Shown here in pieces: positions 36,201 to 45,754 of a DNA stretch of 64,000 nt. The notes under the pieces were generated by a model. The model was not told the DNA's origin and did not search any database. It saw only the letters and a list, made by a program, of their open reading frames with translations. Location of the stretch: positions 7,290,579-7,354,578 of the forward strand of contig OZ038436.1 in assembly GCA_964036275.1 (NCBI GenBank), given 5' to 3'. Origin of the DNA: Litoditis marina (lineage: Eukaryota > Nematoda > Chromadorea > Rhabditida > Rhabditidae). The position numbers and the translations under genes were made by a program. The first letter of the stretch is position 1. Each line of letters begins with the position of its first letter.

Positions 36201-39200
36201 TAAATATATATGATTTATAACAATAAAAATTAAAAATAGAAATTTTCGAATTTCGAAAATAGGCCCGAATAAAGGTCTAAAACGTACACAGTACGGTATA
36301 GGTGGGGCGCGGTTGTGTTGCCCTGAGCTACTGCTCAGAGTGAAAATTACAGGAAGCGAACAATTATTGAGAGAAATACCGTATTTATTATTGTCAAAGG
36401 AATTACTTAAACTGAATAATATCATAGTTTTTAGAAATTAAAAAAAAGCTTGTGACGTATAACTCCAAAAACAATGATAAAATGATCGAATTTGTATTGT
36501 GGTGATCTTACCAACGGGAGTTTTGCTTAGCTATTTCATTATATAACTTTTCCAAAAATAATAAGTTCCAAACAATTGTTATTGCTAGCTCCAAAAACCA
36601 TTTGGAGTGATTTCAACCATTGTTTTCTTGGTTTTGAGCATTAGATGTGTACTATTTGACCATGGCATTTCCAAACTTCAGATTTGACCATGGCAAACCC
36701 AAAAATGTGGGCGGGGCTTCAATATTTTGGGTTTGCCATGGTCAACATTTTCTCAGAGCTCAGAACATTTTACGCCAATTTTCGTCGATTATCAAACTAC
36801 AATGGCGAGAGTGCACAGGTCAATGAGACTGCAGACCGTCTGAGAATTCGGCGTCTCACTGACATGCACACTCTCTCGTCGAGGTCGCTACAAAGTGGCT
36901 TGCTAATTGGCAAGGAAATTCCGGAGCTAATTTTGTGCGGCTTGTGCGAAATCAGAATCAAGTTGGGCTCAAGAACCTCATTCACAAAAATAAATTCCAC
37001 GTGTTTCGATTCACAGATTTTGTCAATTATTGATTTTGGGTAGATCATACCGGTGTCTCTCAGCATTTGTGCGGCTATCTTCACTCGTTGTCTCTCCGTT
37101 TTTCCGAGATTTCCGCATAAACAATGTTGATATGGATGCAATGCCAAGGTAGAAATGAGTTGGCCAATCTGCAAACTAATACATGGTCATAACTAGTGCT
37201 ACGTGGACTACTACAGTATGTTTTCAAACGTTTCGATGATTGATTGTAAATGAAGACATACACTTTTCTAAATGTGTTGGAGAGCGTACTGTAATACAGG
37301 TTTTGAATGGGAGCCAAAATAGGTAACTCAATCTTCTGTATAATTTTTTGTGAAGTTGATGCTCTGAACTCATACTGTAGTAGTTCATATAAGATCGGAG
37401 AATTCTCTATCACAATATTGATTTCATACGGCAGCACATTGAATGCATGTTGGTTAGAAACTCTAAGTAGCCAGAGCGAAACACTCATGTATAACGCGGC
37501 AGCGTTTGATATTGTAAGAAGTGGTTTCTAATGCTATTCAACTGAAACGAAAACAGGCTTACAGTTTCTGTGGTGAGAGTAGAGAACAAAATATATAATT
37601 CTGAAAACTGTGCATAATCGAAACACTAATTAAACTGTAATAGGTTATAAAACACAACAGACTATGTACAACTGGCTCTCATCGATTGATTGATTTATTC
37701 AGTTACATGCAAGCATGTGAGATACATAGAGAAAACAGAAATTGAATGAGAACCAACTGAAATTAAATGAGAACCAACTGAATTTGAGCAATATGGAAAC
37801 AACAATCAAAACCTTGATGAACAGAAAAGTGCAATGTATAGTGGGTGCCAAGTTTATAGATTCCGTCTCTCGCTGAAATCGAACCTGTGAGCAAAAGATT
37901 CGTAGTTAGGCGCGAGCCACTGCGCTATCAAAGAACTTAATGGGCAGGCTTTGACATCGAAGAAGTACACAGCGGAAAGTGAGATATACAGTACCCTCCC
38001 AACTTTCCGTTGGCGACGACTATAATCCGGTACACCGGGGACGTTTTTCTCTTTAGCTGTGCTCGTAGTTTGGCCGGTTTCCGGTCGAAAGTTGCAAAAC
38101 AAAATGACGCTTATAGTACGTGCCAAATTTATGAATTTCTGTCTCTCGCCGGAAACGAACCGGCGAGCAAAAGATTCGTAGCAGGGTGTTAACCACTGCG
38201 CCATTCGAGTACTTAACCATAAAGTTTTCGAATCGAATACATGTGTGCGTACACAGTGGAAAGTGAGATATACTCTCCCGCCTTTCCGTTGGCGACGACT
38301 AAACCGAGATCAAAGTACAACTAAATTCTCTATTACCCACCATTTGTTCTTTTCCGAAAGACTTGTTCGAAGGTTTGAAGGAGGAATGAATTCGAAGAAA
38401 TTGAAGAACAGTGAGGGAAGGGGGAGGATCGTCTTTGGACACGTGAGCTGCAACACAAAGGTCAAAGGTCACAAAGGTCAGAAGTCATGCTCATGCTTTA
38501 TTTTGTGTTTGGGGGGGAGAGGTACTGATAAGGTGGAAGAAAATTAAAATTATGATATTCGCGAGTATGAGGGTCAACAAATATTTCCCATAGTACTGCG
38601 GCTTTAAAAAATATGCTCCTCATGGCCGCAAACTGGCCGTATCTTCCCCGTTGATAGTCACGATATGGACTGAAAAACTTTTTATGTCTAATTTGAAGTA
38701 TAATCTTATAATTTACTTATTTACATATGTATTTATTCACTTCGCTACGCTCCGTTACGAGGCGTTACGAGACGAGTTACGAGGCGGTACATGTCACATA
38801 TTTTCGTAATTAGGGCCTCCAAATGTTTTAGTTGTAGTACGTATCGCCTGAACGTATTGAATTTGCGGTCAGTTCCTAGACATAAAGACCGTACGAAACA
38901 TTTCAGTAAACTAGTCTGTATTTCCAAAAAGGAGTAAATTTTTCTTTCAAGTTTCACGATTTGATCTGGGCAGGTTCGGAAAAATATAGTACATAGTTCA
39001 CGATATTCTGTGTTTGAAGTTCGGTGCCACCGCATTGTAGTGAAATGCAAACAATTTGATGTGTAAGGACCCAAACTACAATCTAAGTGTTTAATTCTCA
39101 CGACAATTGATAAGAAATGACGAACCTATTCGATGTTTCAGTTGATTCCGTTTCATTCTGTGTCCGTTGATGCTGATCTCCCCCCGAACTCTTCCGTTGG

Positions 39201-42200
39201 GGACACGGCTGTCGCACAGAATACGCAGAACAGTTCGCATCTCCAATTCTGAATACAAGAAGTTTTGGTGTAGTTTAAACTCAATATGCGCCATAGTTTG
39301 CGACTTTCCATAGAAATTAAACGCTGTCAAACTACAAAAACAGGGAAATTACACGGCGAATGGGGTCGTTCTATAGTTCACACCATTCCTACTGACACTC
39401 CTACAGTAACCTTACAATTTTTCCGAAGGCTGTTTTGAAGCTGAAAATGCGGTTCATGGAAAATTTTCTCGTATATTTACTCTACCTGAGAAGGAGAAGC
39501 AGGTACAAAAGTTCTCAACTTCTTCGATCAAAAGTAAGTGAGAAAAACGGCTTGGAAGTTTTGAAATCTTTTTGTAGGAGTCTCAGTAGTAATGGAAAAG
39601 ACTATAGATAAGAACGAATCCTTCAGAATACTTTCAAAACTTATAATGATGAAACTAAAACGAACCATCTGTATTGTTCGTCATATTGTCCACCTTTAGT
39701 AGGTATGTAAGCCCTGTAGTTTTTAATCCGTTCTGACTAAAAGTTGTAAGTATCAAGATTCCTTCAAAAACCACCAAAAACGTTTCTTTCTGACCTACAT
39801 TTGTGCATGAACCAACCAGTGCTATAAAAACAGTTGTGTAAAATCGTACCAGTCGTGTACAGTAAGGCCATAACATCCCCTGAGGTGAGTTCGAAGGAAA
39901 TGTCATGAAGAGCATGGAACTTTTTCGGAACTCGCAACAGAATACGATCGGTGGTGGAGCGAGAGTCCAGAGAAAACGAGAGGTGAGAGACGGAGAGATG
40001 AGGCGGGGCACTAGAAAATTACTGTCATTTTATTATTGAGAAGATGAAAGGTGATGTATGTGGATAATAACGTTTGTAATAATAAAGCGAAACCGATAAA
40101 ATGAATGAGACCCAGTTGAGGTTAATGCTGAACAAGCTTTGTAGTTTAATCAGGTTATGTTCCGGTGTGTCTTATATCTGTAGTTTGATTTAACATCTTT
40201 TGATTGGGAGCTGTTACTGCAGGGTAGGGTTGTTGAACGAGTTCAAAATTTTGAGTTTTCGCGTTTTCGAGTTTCGAGTTCGACTCGACTCGAGAATTTT
40301 CGAGTTTTTCCGAGTCGAGTATCAAGTTCGACTTCGACAACCCTACTGCAGGGTATGACTAAAATTTTGTGAAACTCCATTGAAAAGTACAAATTTGAGT
40401 ACTTTACCAAATATCAATAATATGGCTCAATCACAGCATAGTTTTTGAGTTTACCGAAATCGAACAACAAACACAAAAAAAATCTTTCAACTTTTTGAAC
40501 CAAGCAAAACAGAGAAAATACTCACTTTCTACTTTCCCGTTGAAGTTGTCGATATTTGGCGTATTTCAGGTAATTGTATCCCTGGTTTGTGAACAGATCC
40601 AGATTGGAGAAATAGTGACTATGATGACGAGACGACGAGAGAAACAGAGAACCACTGAAAAACATATATAGTCTTTTCCATTCCTACTGAGACTCCTACA
40701 GTAGGATTTCAAAATTTCCAAAGAAGTTTTGCTCACGTACTTTTGATAGGAGAAATTAAGGATTTTCGTACCTCATTCTCCTTCTCAGTTAGAGTAAGAG
40801 AGCATTTTCCATGTCACAGCCTTCGGAAAGTTTATGAAGTTACTGTAGGTGTCTTAGTAGGAATGGCGTGAACTATATTCTTCTTATATTTGTATTATAC
40901 AGCTGCGTACTAACATCTCCCTAAGATGATTTACGGTAAATACATGCAGTGCAACATTAGACCACACATAGTCTCACCAGTTGTTTTTTTGAAATGAAAA
41001 CGCAACATAATGTTTTAATTAATTAAACTATGACGCTCTCTGACTAATATTTCATTATTTTATGTGTAAGAAAGGTATCACACACACTTTCTTATATTTT
41101 CAACGCCTTAACAATTTTCGGCTAACGTAAAATACTAAGTTTTGGCATACAACTCAGGTGATTTGGCAAAGTTTTCGAAAACGAGGAACGCTTCATGTAT
41201 AAACTCACCCGGCTTCTTCATCGAATACGGTGTCCAGTGTTTCTTCTGTGTAGATACTCAACTCATTTCCCGCACTGAAAAAAAGGTGAAAACATTCAAA
41301 ACGATCTCGGGGGTAAGTGAATCTACGGTTCGTATCGATATGTTGTAATTGTGAATTATTCACAAAGAAGTTTAACAAAAACCGTACATAATGTTGTTTC
41401 GAAAAAAGAAACATCAACGGGAAACTCAGATAAAATTCAACTTAGGCAACTTTGTCAGTAGCAAAGTCAATAAGTTTTGAAGCATCTTCATTGTGTCTTT
41501 TTCCTATTATTTTAATACAGTTAGCATAGCATTTTTTCAGATGAGTTTGTATGTTATTGTTTTTGTAATAACGTGAAAACATGTGCCGATGTGATAGTTC
41601 ACCTGAGATCCCAGTGCGAATGGGCGCTTCGTTTCATACCGATACTATGAGTTTCCAACTCTGAAAAACACAACTTTTAAAATTATATTGTCCTCGCTTG
41701 AGTTTTTGTACCTTCTTCAACGAATAGTTACTCTACAGAAATCAGGAACTGAACTTTTTTAAACTAGATGAAAATTCTTCGGCTCTATTAAAACAACCGA
41801 ACCTTTCAAAGGAACTAGAACAGAATTTACGAGTTCTTGGAACACTTTCTAGCTAATCTGATCTTTTTTGTTCTAAATAGTAGTATTATCGGTTTTTCAG
41901 CGAGTTTGATGAAAAGTTGATAATAAAAGATAAACTCGTAGTCTCTGTTTCTATGTGTTTTCAAGCAAACTTCGATCAAAATCACATTTGAGCCAAGCAA
42001 CTATTGATTGTTACGAATCGATATCTTTAATCTGACTTTTTTCATAATATAAGTAGAAATTCGTTGTAAAAAATGAATTCAGTTTAACCCACCTTGGATA
42101 TTGATCCTGGGTAGTCCAAATGAGAGATAACTCTTCTTATCTTTCAACTGACTTTCGAGTTGGCCGTTTTCACAAATTGCGTCGATCGCTCCCTTGTTCA

Positions 42201-44864
42201 TGGAAAAATGGCCATACGGAAGGGTAGAACACTGAATATAGAAACTACAGTTTATCAAGTGTAGTTTGATCTACGATTCTATCTAAGCTGTAGTTTGCTG
42301 CATGCACAGCACAGCTTTTCCAACCAAACTATCACGAGATCAATCTACAAACATTTACAGTAACTCGTACAGTAACCACCGTTGAAATTGAGAATGAATC
42401 ATTCGTAATCATTTCGTTATTAAAGGGGGACAGAAAGGAAAGCTAGTTTAGGTACCCCGGGGTACCTAAATTAGCCGTTGCGCGCGCCAAAAACAGGCAA
42501 ACACGTGTCAACTGTATGAAAATTAGGTTCGTTAGTTTGAACTAAAAGTTATACTTATTTTTCGTTTGATGAACTCTTTCATATTAACTTTCCTTTCTGT
42601 CCCTCTTTAAGAGTGACCAGGGAGAAAACTTTAAGAGCTGGAGTTTGATTATTTGAAAAATCATCATTTTCTATTCACTATTTTGATTGGAACTACAATA
42701 AGAATGAAAAGCGTAGTTTGAACGTCGAATGACTGTAAATGGCCATTTATTTTTTATATAATCGGAAAAGTTTTAATCTAGGGCGTTACAAAAGAGGGTA
42801 ATTCTTCGTAGTTGGAAGGGGGTTGAATGGGAATAAAACTAGCTCCGTCCACCTTTCCAAGACCGCAATTATACCCCGGGGAGCGGATTTCACTCAATAC
42901 CTTTCTTGGTATCCTTACCAATCAATAATATTCGCTTTTTTAAAATTATTTGTTTGTATACAATATGTATGTGTGTTTGATGGAATAATTATAAAATATA
43001 CACTGTAATAGATGGTTTTCACAATTGTTTAGAACAGTTGGGTCACACTGTTGGTGAAGATTATTATCGAAATCTATAAGGAGAGCGAAACATTTGAGTG
43101 CATTTCCCGCCGATATGAGTGTTTTCGTGAGGCTTATGTTCTTTATAATCTAGTTTGATTCAATTTCTACATTTATACCATTTTATAGTCATTTTTCTCG
43201 GCAACGTATGGTTTTGCGAACCTTAAAATTGGCCTGAATCAGGGTCCAACCCATTTCAAGTACATATTTTACTAAGTAATTTGTTCCAAATAAAACGCTC
43301 GGACAGTTTATAAATTGGGCTATACTGTTTTTTACTGGAGGTAAATCAGAATGTCGCGTACAATCTTTGAAACTCAACGGAATTAGCGAATTCGAAGAAT
43401 AGAAAAGAACAATTTGTGATGTTTACCTATCGTGCGCAGCGCGGAGCGCTGCGCAGATTAGTTTTTGTTCAAAGGTCTGCAGACAATACAAAACAGATTA
43501 TTACAATTTTCTTCAAAGTACGTCGACCATTTTCTTAGATTTTTGCATGAATCACTGAAGGGCAACACGTCTACAAGATACTAAGTTCACGTTCCAAGTA
43601 GAATTTATTCAGAGGAGTTAGAGGGCCCAACGTCTCGCAAAAATGGCTTCCGTGCGGGGCGGCGGCGGCGGCGGCTGCGGCGCCGGCGACAAAAGTGTCC
43701 GCCTCCTCAAATCTCGGCATAGTTTCGCACAAAATTAACTTATTCAAAAAATACTTACATTTTTGAAAAGCTCTAAAAAAGTTGAGGTATACGTATTTTT
43801 CAGGTATGTCTGAAATTTGAATATTACGTGTGAGAGAGCCAAAAATGGTCTCGCAAAAAATCATGGATAGACCGGTTTCGTGAAAATAAAAATGAAAGAA
43901 CAGTTTAACGTGTAGTAGGAAGACGTTTTCCAATGACGAACTCATGACAGGCGGGTACAGCTTGGTTTTCACTCCTATTCACATGTCTCATTGGCGGATT
44001 GGATAAACGCTCTATTCACGCACGGCGAACGAAGGTTCGATTCCTGCCTGGAGTCTAGAGTGGAGAATTTGCTATCACTTGAACGAGGTTACAACTACAC
44101 CAAACGTTCTGCACTACGGCACGGTTTAAAACTGCAATAGAAAAACATAACTTTCCTTGTTTAGCTTATTGTTCAAAAATATTATTTTTTATCAAAAATG
44201 ACCGTTACTTCGTAACCATAGAAAAAGAGTTCAATTAGTATAAAAAACAAGTGTAAAGAAAGTAAAGATTAGTTTTGGATAAATATGTACAAGAAATATA
44301 AAAGAAGTCCAATAAAAATATTTTGAGGAAAATGCTAATCTCGCTTCTCTTGAAAACAACGGAGTATAAGCTAGATTATTGTGAGTCGCAGTCAGAAGTT
44401 TTCTTCCGACAACCAAAAACTCGGTATCCTTTTTTTGAAATTCTAAACCGAGCGAGATTAGAGTTTTCCTCAAAATATTTTTATTGGACTTCTTTTATAT
44501 TTCTTGTACATATTTATCCAAAACTAATCTTTACTTTCTTTACACTCGTTTTTTATACTAATTATTCTACCATTCAGTTCACTTCAGCAGATTCCTGGGT
44601 TATTTACATTTCGTGAATGTTTCTCAAAAATAAAACAAATTTGAATTGTAAATACTATGAAGCAAACATTTAAATCGTTGCAAATTGGAAATTACCTGAG
44701 TCTATTGATTTGATCGATCTCACTACCAACTTTTGACCTACCCTGGGTACTGTAGTTGATTGAGCGAGGGCCGCAGTGAGATTTTGTCTATAAATGGACC
44801 ATTCGTGAAAATCATCTCCTTTTGAGTTCTCCGTATTCGAACTGCTTGGAAACGGCGAAGTCAT
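27261..44864 (-). CDS. ABCG half-transporter with degenerate ATPase domain (ABCG8-like position)
   Basis: About 19 exons, descending: 44864-44742, 42231-42093, 41660-41603, 41274-41209, 40654-40526, 40010-39850, 39248-39126, about 37541-37264, 37168-37051, 33186-33031, 32707-32591, 32445-32321, about 32070-31964, 31455-31253, 30881-30805, 30045-29976, 29909-29769, 27845-27745, 27476-27261; roughly 830 aa. TTTTTTTCAG lies 5 nt before the ATG. A 170-aa N-terminal part precedes LHDISFELTSGDVMALLYTT. The P-loop place reads GELEMRTVL (Lys to Arg, Gly lost), the signature LGKTERQRV, Walker B ILICDN, and the H-loop His is gone (LAIAPYTLD). Then LASGRLVYFGES, PCPPFKNPCDYY, a TM1-2 exon, HEQRVILYYD, further membrane exons and a last TM ending KYKIKEQ. 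It is an ABC2-type membrane half-transporter, probably dimerising with its divergent neighbour. Exon 8 starts with two in-frame TAG codons in the only phase-consistent join, and the 5' edge of exon 13 is unsure, so it could be damaged. Confidence 0.8.
28446..28805. mobile_element. CACGTGA-family MITE split by a tRNA-like insertion
   Basis: The left half (28446-28530, CTAGAAGTGAATTGAGT... GCATCGTGCACTTT) and right half (28768-28805, TTTCACGTGACTGTGCAGTTGACTG) make one element when compared with 61482-61610. The 240 bp between them contain a tRNA-derived sequence (reverse strand GGTTCGTTCCCA), so this looks like a nested insertion. It lies in a 1.9-kb intron of the minus ABCG gene. Confidence 0.65.
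29150..29360. mobile_element. TTAA-flanked palindromic MITE with G and C runs
   Basis: Ends ATTAAAGGGG and CCCCTTTAA are inverted; interior GCGCGCGCCAAA, AAACACGTGTCAACCGTATG and TTTCATA...CTTTCCTTTCTG match 42420-42612. The terminal G9 and C18 runs are expanded compared with the other copy. Confidence 0.75.
30340..30540. repeat. Inverted repeat built from AAGTCATT words
   Basis: Left arm has AAAAAGTCATTAAAG, AAAGTCATTCGAAAGTAAAAGTCATT; the right arm is its inverse with AATGACTTTTACTTTTGAATGAC repeated. Lies in an intron of the minus ABCG gene. Confidence 0.75.
30965..31105. mobile_element. CACGTGA-family MITE, intronic copy
   Basis: Runs from AACATGTTGAACACAGGAGAAC to ACGTGACTATTCAG and ACTTCTAGTATA, the inverse of the ends seen at 46691 and 61482. 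Confidence 0.65.
32110..32275. repeat. Cluster of AGGTCA-type words in an ABCG intron
   Basis: GGTCA or GGTCAC occurs at least seven times in about 150 bp (for example AAAGGTCACTAGGTCACATTG and AGGAGGTCAACTGA). AGGTCA is the nuclear-receptor half-site, so it could be regulatory or just a degenerate minisatellite. Confidence 0.5.
33655..33805. repeat. Inverted array of TTTGACCATGGCAAA
   Basis: Three TTTGACCATGGCAAA-type units are followed, after a short centre (GCATGCGTACACGCTGCC), by four inverse units TTTGCCATGGTCAAA. Each unit itself contains the palindrome CCATGG. Single units also occur in the dispersed repeats at 2570 and 36680. Confidence 0.8.
33806..36460. other. Long intron sequence without recognised exons
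   Basis: Part of the 3.9-kb intron between the signature exon (37051) and the Walker B exon (33186) of the minus ABCG gene. 35060-35420 is GC-richer than its surroundings (GACGCGGGGAAGGGGGATGA) and 34540-34640 is purine-rich, but I see no exon with good splice sites on either strand. Confidence 0.45.
36470..36740. repeat. Dispersed repeat, copy 2 (of 2392-2630)
   Basis: Same order of blocks as copy 1, plus a 40-bp extra segment near 36535, ending in a CCATGGTCAA inverse. Confidence 0.75.
36780..36930. repeat. GGTCAATGAG dispersed repeat
   Basis: Contains GGCGAGAG, AGGTCAATGAGACTGCAGAC, TCTCGTCGAGGTCGCTAC and AAGTGGCTTGCTAATTGGCA. Copies: 50640-51010 (two) and 60790-61000. Confidence 0.65.
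37840..38302 (-). mobile_element. Two adjacent tRNA-derived SINE-like elements
   Basis: Two same-orientation copies, about 37840-38025 and 38112-38302, read on the reverse strand. The second has a good A box (TGGCGCAGTGGTTAACACC) and B-box-like GGTTCGTTTCC, preceded by the non-tRNA part with TATATCTCACTTTCC and TGTACGCACACATG. They sit in the intron before exon 8 of the minus ABCG gene. Confidence 0.75.
38458..38490 (+). promoter_or_regulatory. AGGTCAAAGGTCA direct repeat (DR1) with a third half-site
   Basis: AAAGGTCAAAGGTCACAAAG is a perfect DR1 arrangement of the nuclear-receptor half-site, followed by another AGGTCA. Functional meaning is inference; it could belong to the same repeat family as 32110-32275. 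Confidence 0.45.
39368..39610. mobile_element. TATAGTTCAC-type inverted-repeat MITE, copy 1
   Basis: Left end CTATAGTTCACACCATTCC, then TACTGACACTCCTACAGTAA; right end GTAGGAGTCTCAGTAGTAATGG and ACTATAG, inverted. A second copy in opposite orientation is at 40668-40880. Both are in introns of the minus ABCG gene. Confidence 0.75.
40205..40360. repeat. Inverted repeat with tandem CGAGTT words
   Basis: CTGCAGGGTAGGGTTGTTGAAC and its inverse TCGACAACCCTACTGCAGGG enclose repeated TTTTCGAGTTTCGAGTTCGA words with an internal CGACTCGACTCGAG palindrome. Confidence 0.7.
40668..40880. mobile_element. TATAGTTCAC-type inverted-repeat MITE, copy 2
   Basis: Inverse of the 39368 copy: ATTCCTACTGAGACTCCTAC at the left, CCTTCGGAAAGTTTATGAAG inside, and TAGGAATGGCGTGAACTATA at the right. 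Confidence 0.75.
42420..42612. mobile_element. TTAA-flanked palindromic MITE
   Basis: AAAGGGGGACAGAAAGGAAAG at the left is the inverse of CTTTCCTTTCTGTCCCTCTTT at the right; TTAA stands at both ends. Inside: GGTACCCCGGGGTACC palindrome and GCGCGCGCCAAA. Related copies at 29150 and 62050. Confidence 0.8.
43434..43700. repeat. Perfect 9-bp GC hairpin and a GGC trinucleotide run
   Basis: TGCGCAGCG / CGCTGCGCA (43434-43456) is a perfect stem with a 5-base loop. At 43659-43692 GGC is repeated about eight times. Both stand out in this AT-rich intron. The reverse strand of the GGC run would code for polyalanine, but no gene structure supports it. Confidence 0.6.
43985..44062 (+). repeat. tRNA-like sequence (A and B boxes)
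   Basis: TTGGCGGATTGGATAAACGC resembles a D arm with A box, and GAAGGTTCGATTCCTGCC contains a perfect B box. The acceptor and anticodon stems do not pair by eye, so it is a tRNA pseudogene or tRNA-derived repeat rather than a working tRNA. Confidence 0.5.
44234..44563. repeat. Long near-perfect hairpin (about 112-bp arms)
   Basis: The left arm (from AATTAGTATAAAAAAC to CTAATCTCGCT, about 44234-44345) is repeated in reverse at 44450-44563 with about three mismatches. The 100-base spacer is unrelated. It lies in intron 1 of the minus ABCG gene, so the pre-mRNA could form a long duplex. Confidence 0.85.
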
Positions 44865-45754
44865 CCAACTGAAAAAAATTTCAACAATCTATATAAACAT
44901 TTTTTTCGAAGTGGCTACTACCGGACTAACGAGTTTGAAACCAACAACTGAATGTATAGATGTTGCGAAACATTCGAACGCGGAACTAATGCTCTATGCG
45001 TAATTGATTCATAGGGAGAATCCATGAAAAAAGTGTCAAATAGCATTTCAACACGTTTTGTTATCAAATTATCAAAAAACTAGCTGCTTACTTCAAGCAA
45101 TGAAATGGAAATGAGAACAGGGGGGGACGGTAAAATGCAAAATGCAAAAGTTGTTTTCCAACAAAAACATTACAAATATCATTAACTGTTTATCGAATAA
45201 GCTCATAGAATGGAGCGTGAAACCGGTGAAAGGTAACCAGAATAGTGCATTATTTCACTGGCAGGTGGCACGCGGGATATAAAGGCATTATAACTGTAAT
45301 TAGGGTCGAGTGACCTCGCCATATTCATACAATCGTCTTATGGGGTCCAAAGACCTCCTCAAGGTTTCAAACATTTAGATCTTTCAGAAAAGTCATTTAT
45401 ATTACTGTTACTAGTTCGGAAAACATCAGCTTTCGTTTTTTCTGTGATTTGTCATATTTCGACTACTTGGTAAGACAGTCAAATGTTTCACTCTAGGATC
45501 AAACACGTTTGTCTAATCATTTAGTTCCAACCACTGATTTATTTTCTGTTTTCAAGTTTTCAAATAAAAACTATCATGTTTTCTCAAAGCGTTTTAAAAC
45601 TCTATATTCATTTCACTCTGATATATTTATTGCACACATTTACTCGAAACTTCAAGTAGAACTCGTCAGTCGAATGTTTCACTCCAGTAGTAAATATGGT
45701 TGCGTCCTAAATACTTAGTGCAATCTGCTCATCTTCTTTAGCAAGTTATCCGGT
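44865..45754. promoter_or_regulatory. Divergent intergenic region of the ABCG pair
   Basis: About 890 bp between the two ATGs. Splice acceptors are 5 nt before the minus ATG (TTTTTTTCAG) and 13 nt before the plus ATG (ATCTTCTTTAG), so true transcription starts should lie inside. No clear TATA pair seen; a G7 run occurs at 45120. A shared bidirectional promoter is inferred. Confidence 0.5.

Noticed and set aside
43571..43972. Minus ORF with a polyalanine run
   Set aside because: The alanines come from a GGC microsatellite inside an intron of the minus ABCG gene; no splice context.
44231..44616. Two ORFs sharing the same peptide on opposite strands
   Set aside because: They are the two arms of the long inverted repeat, not genes.
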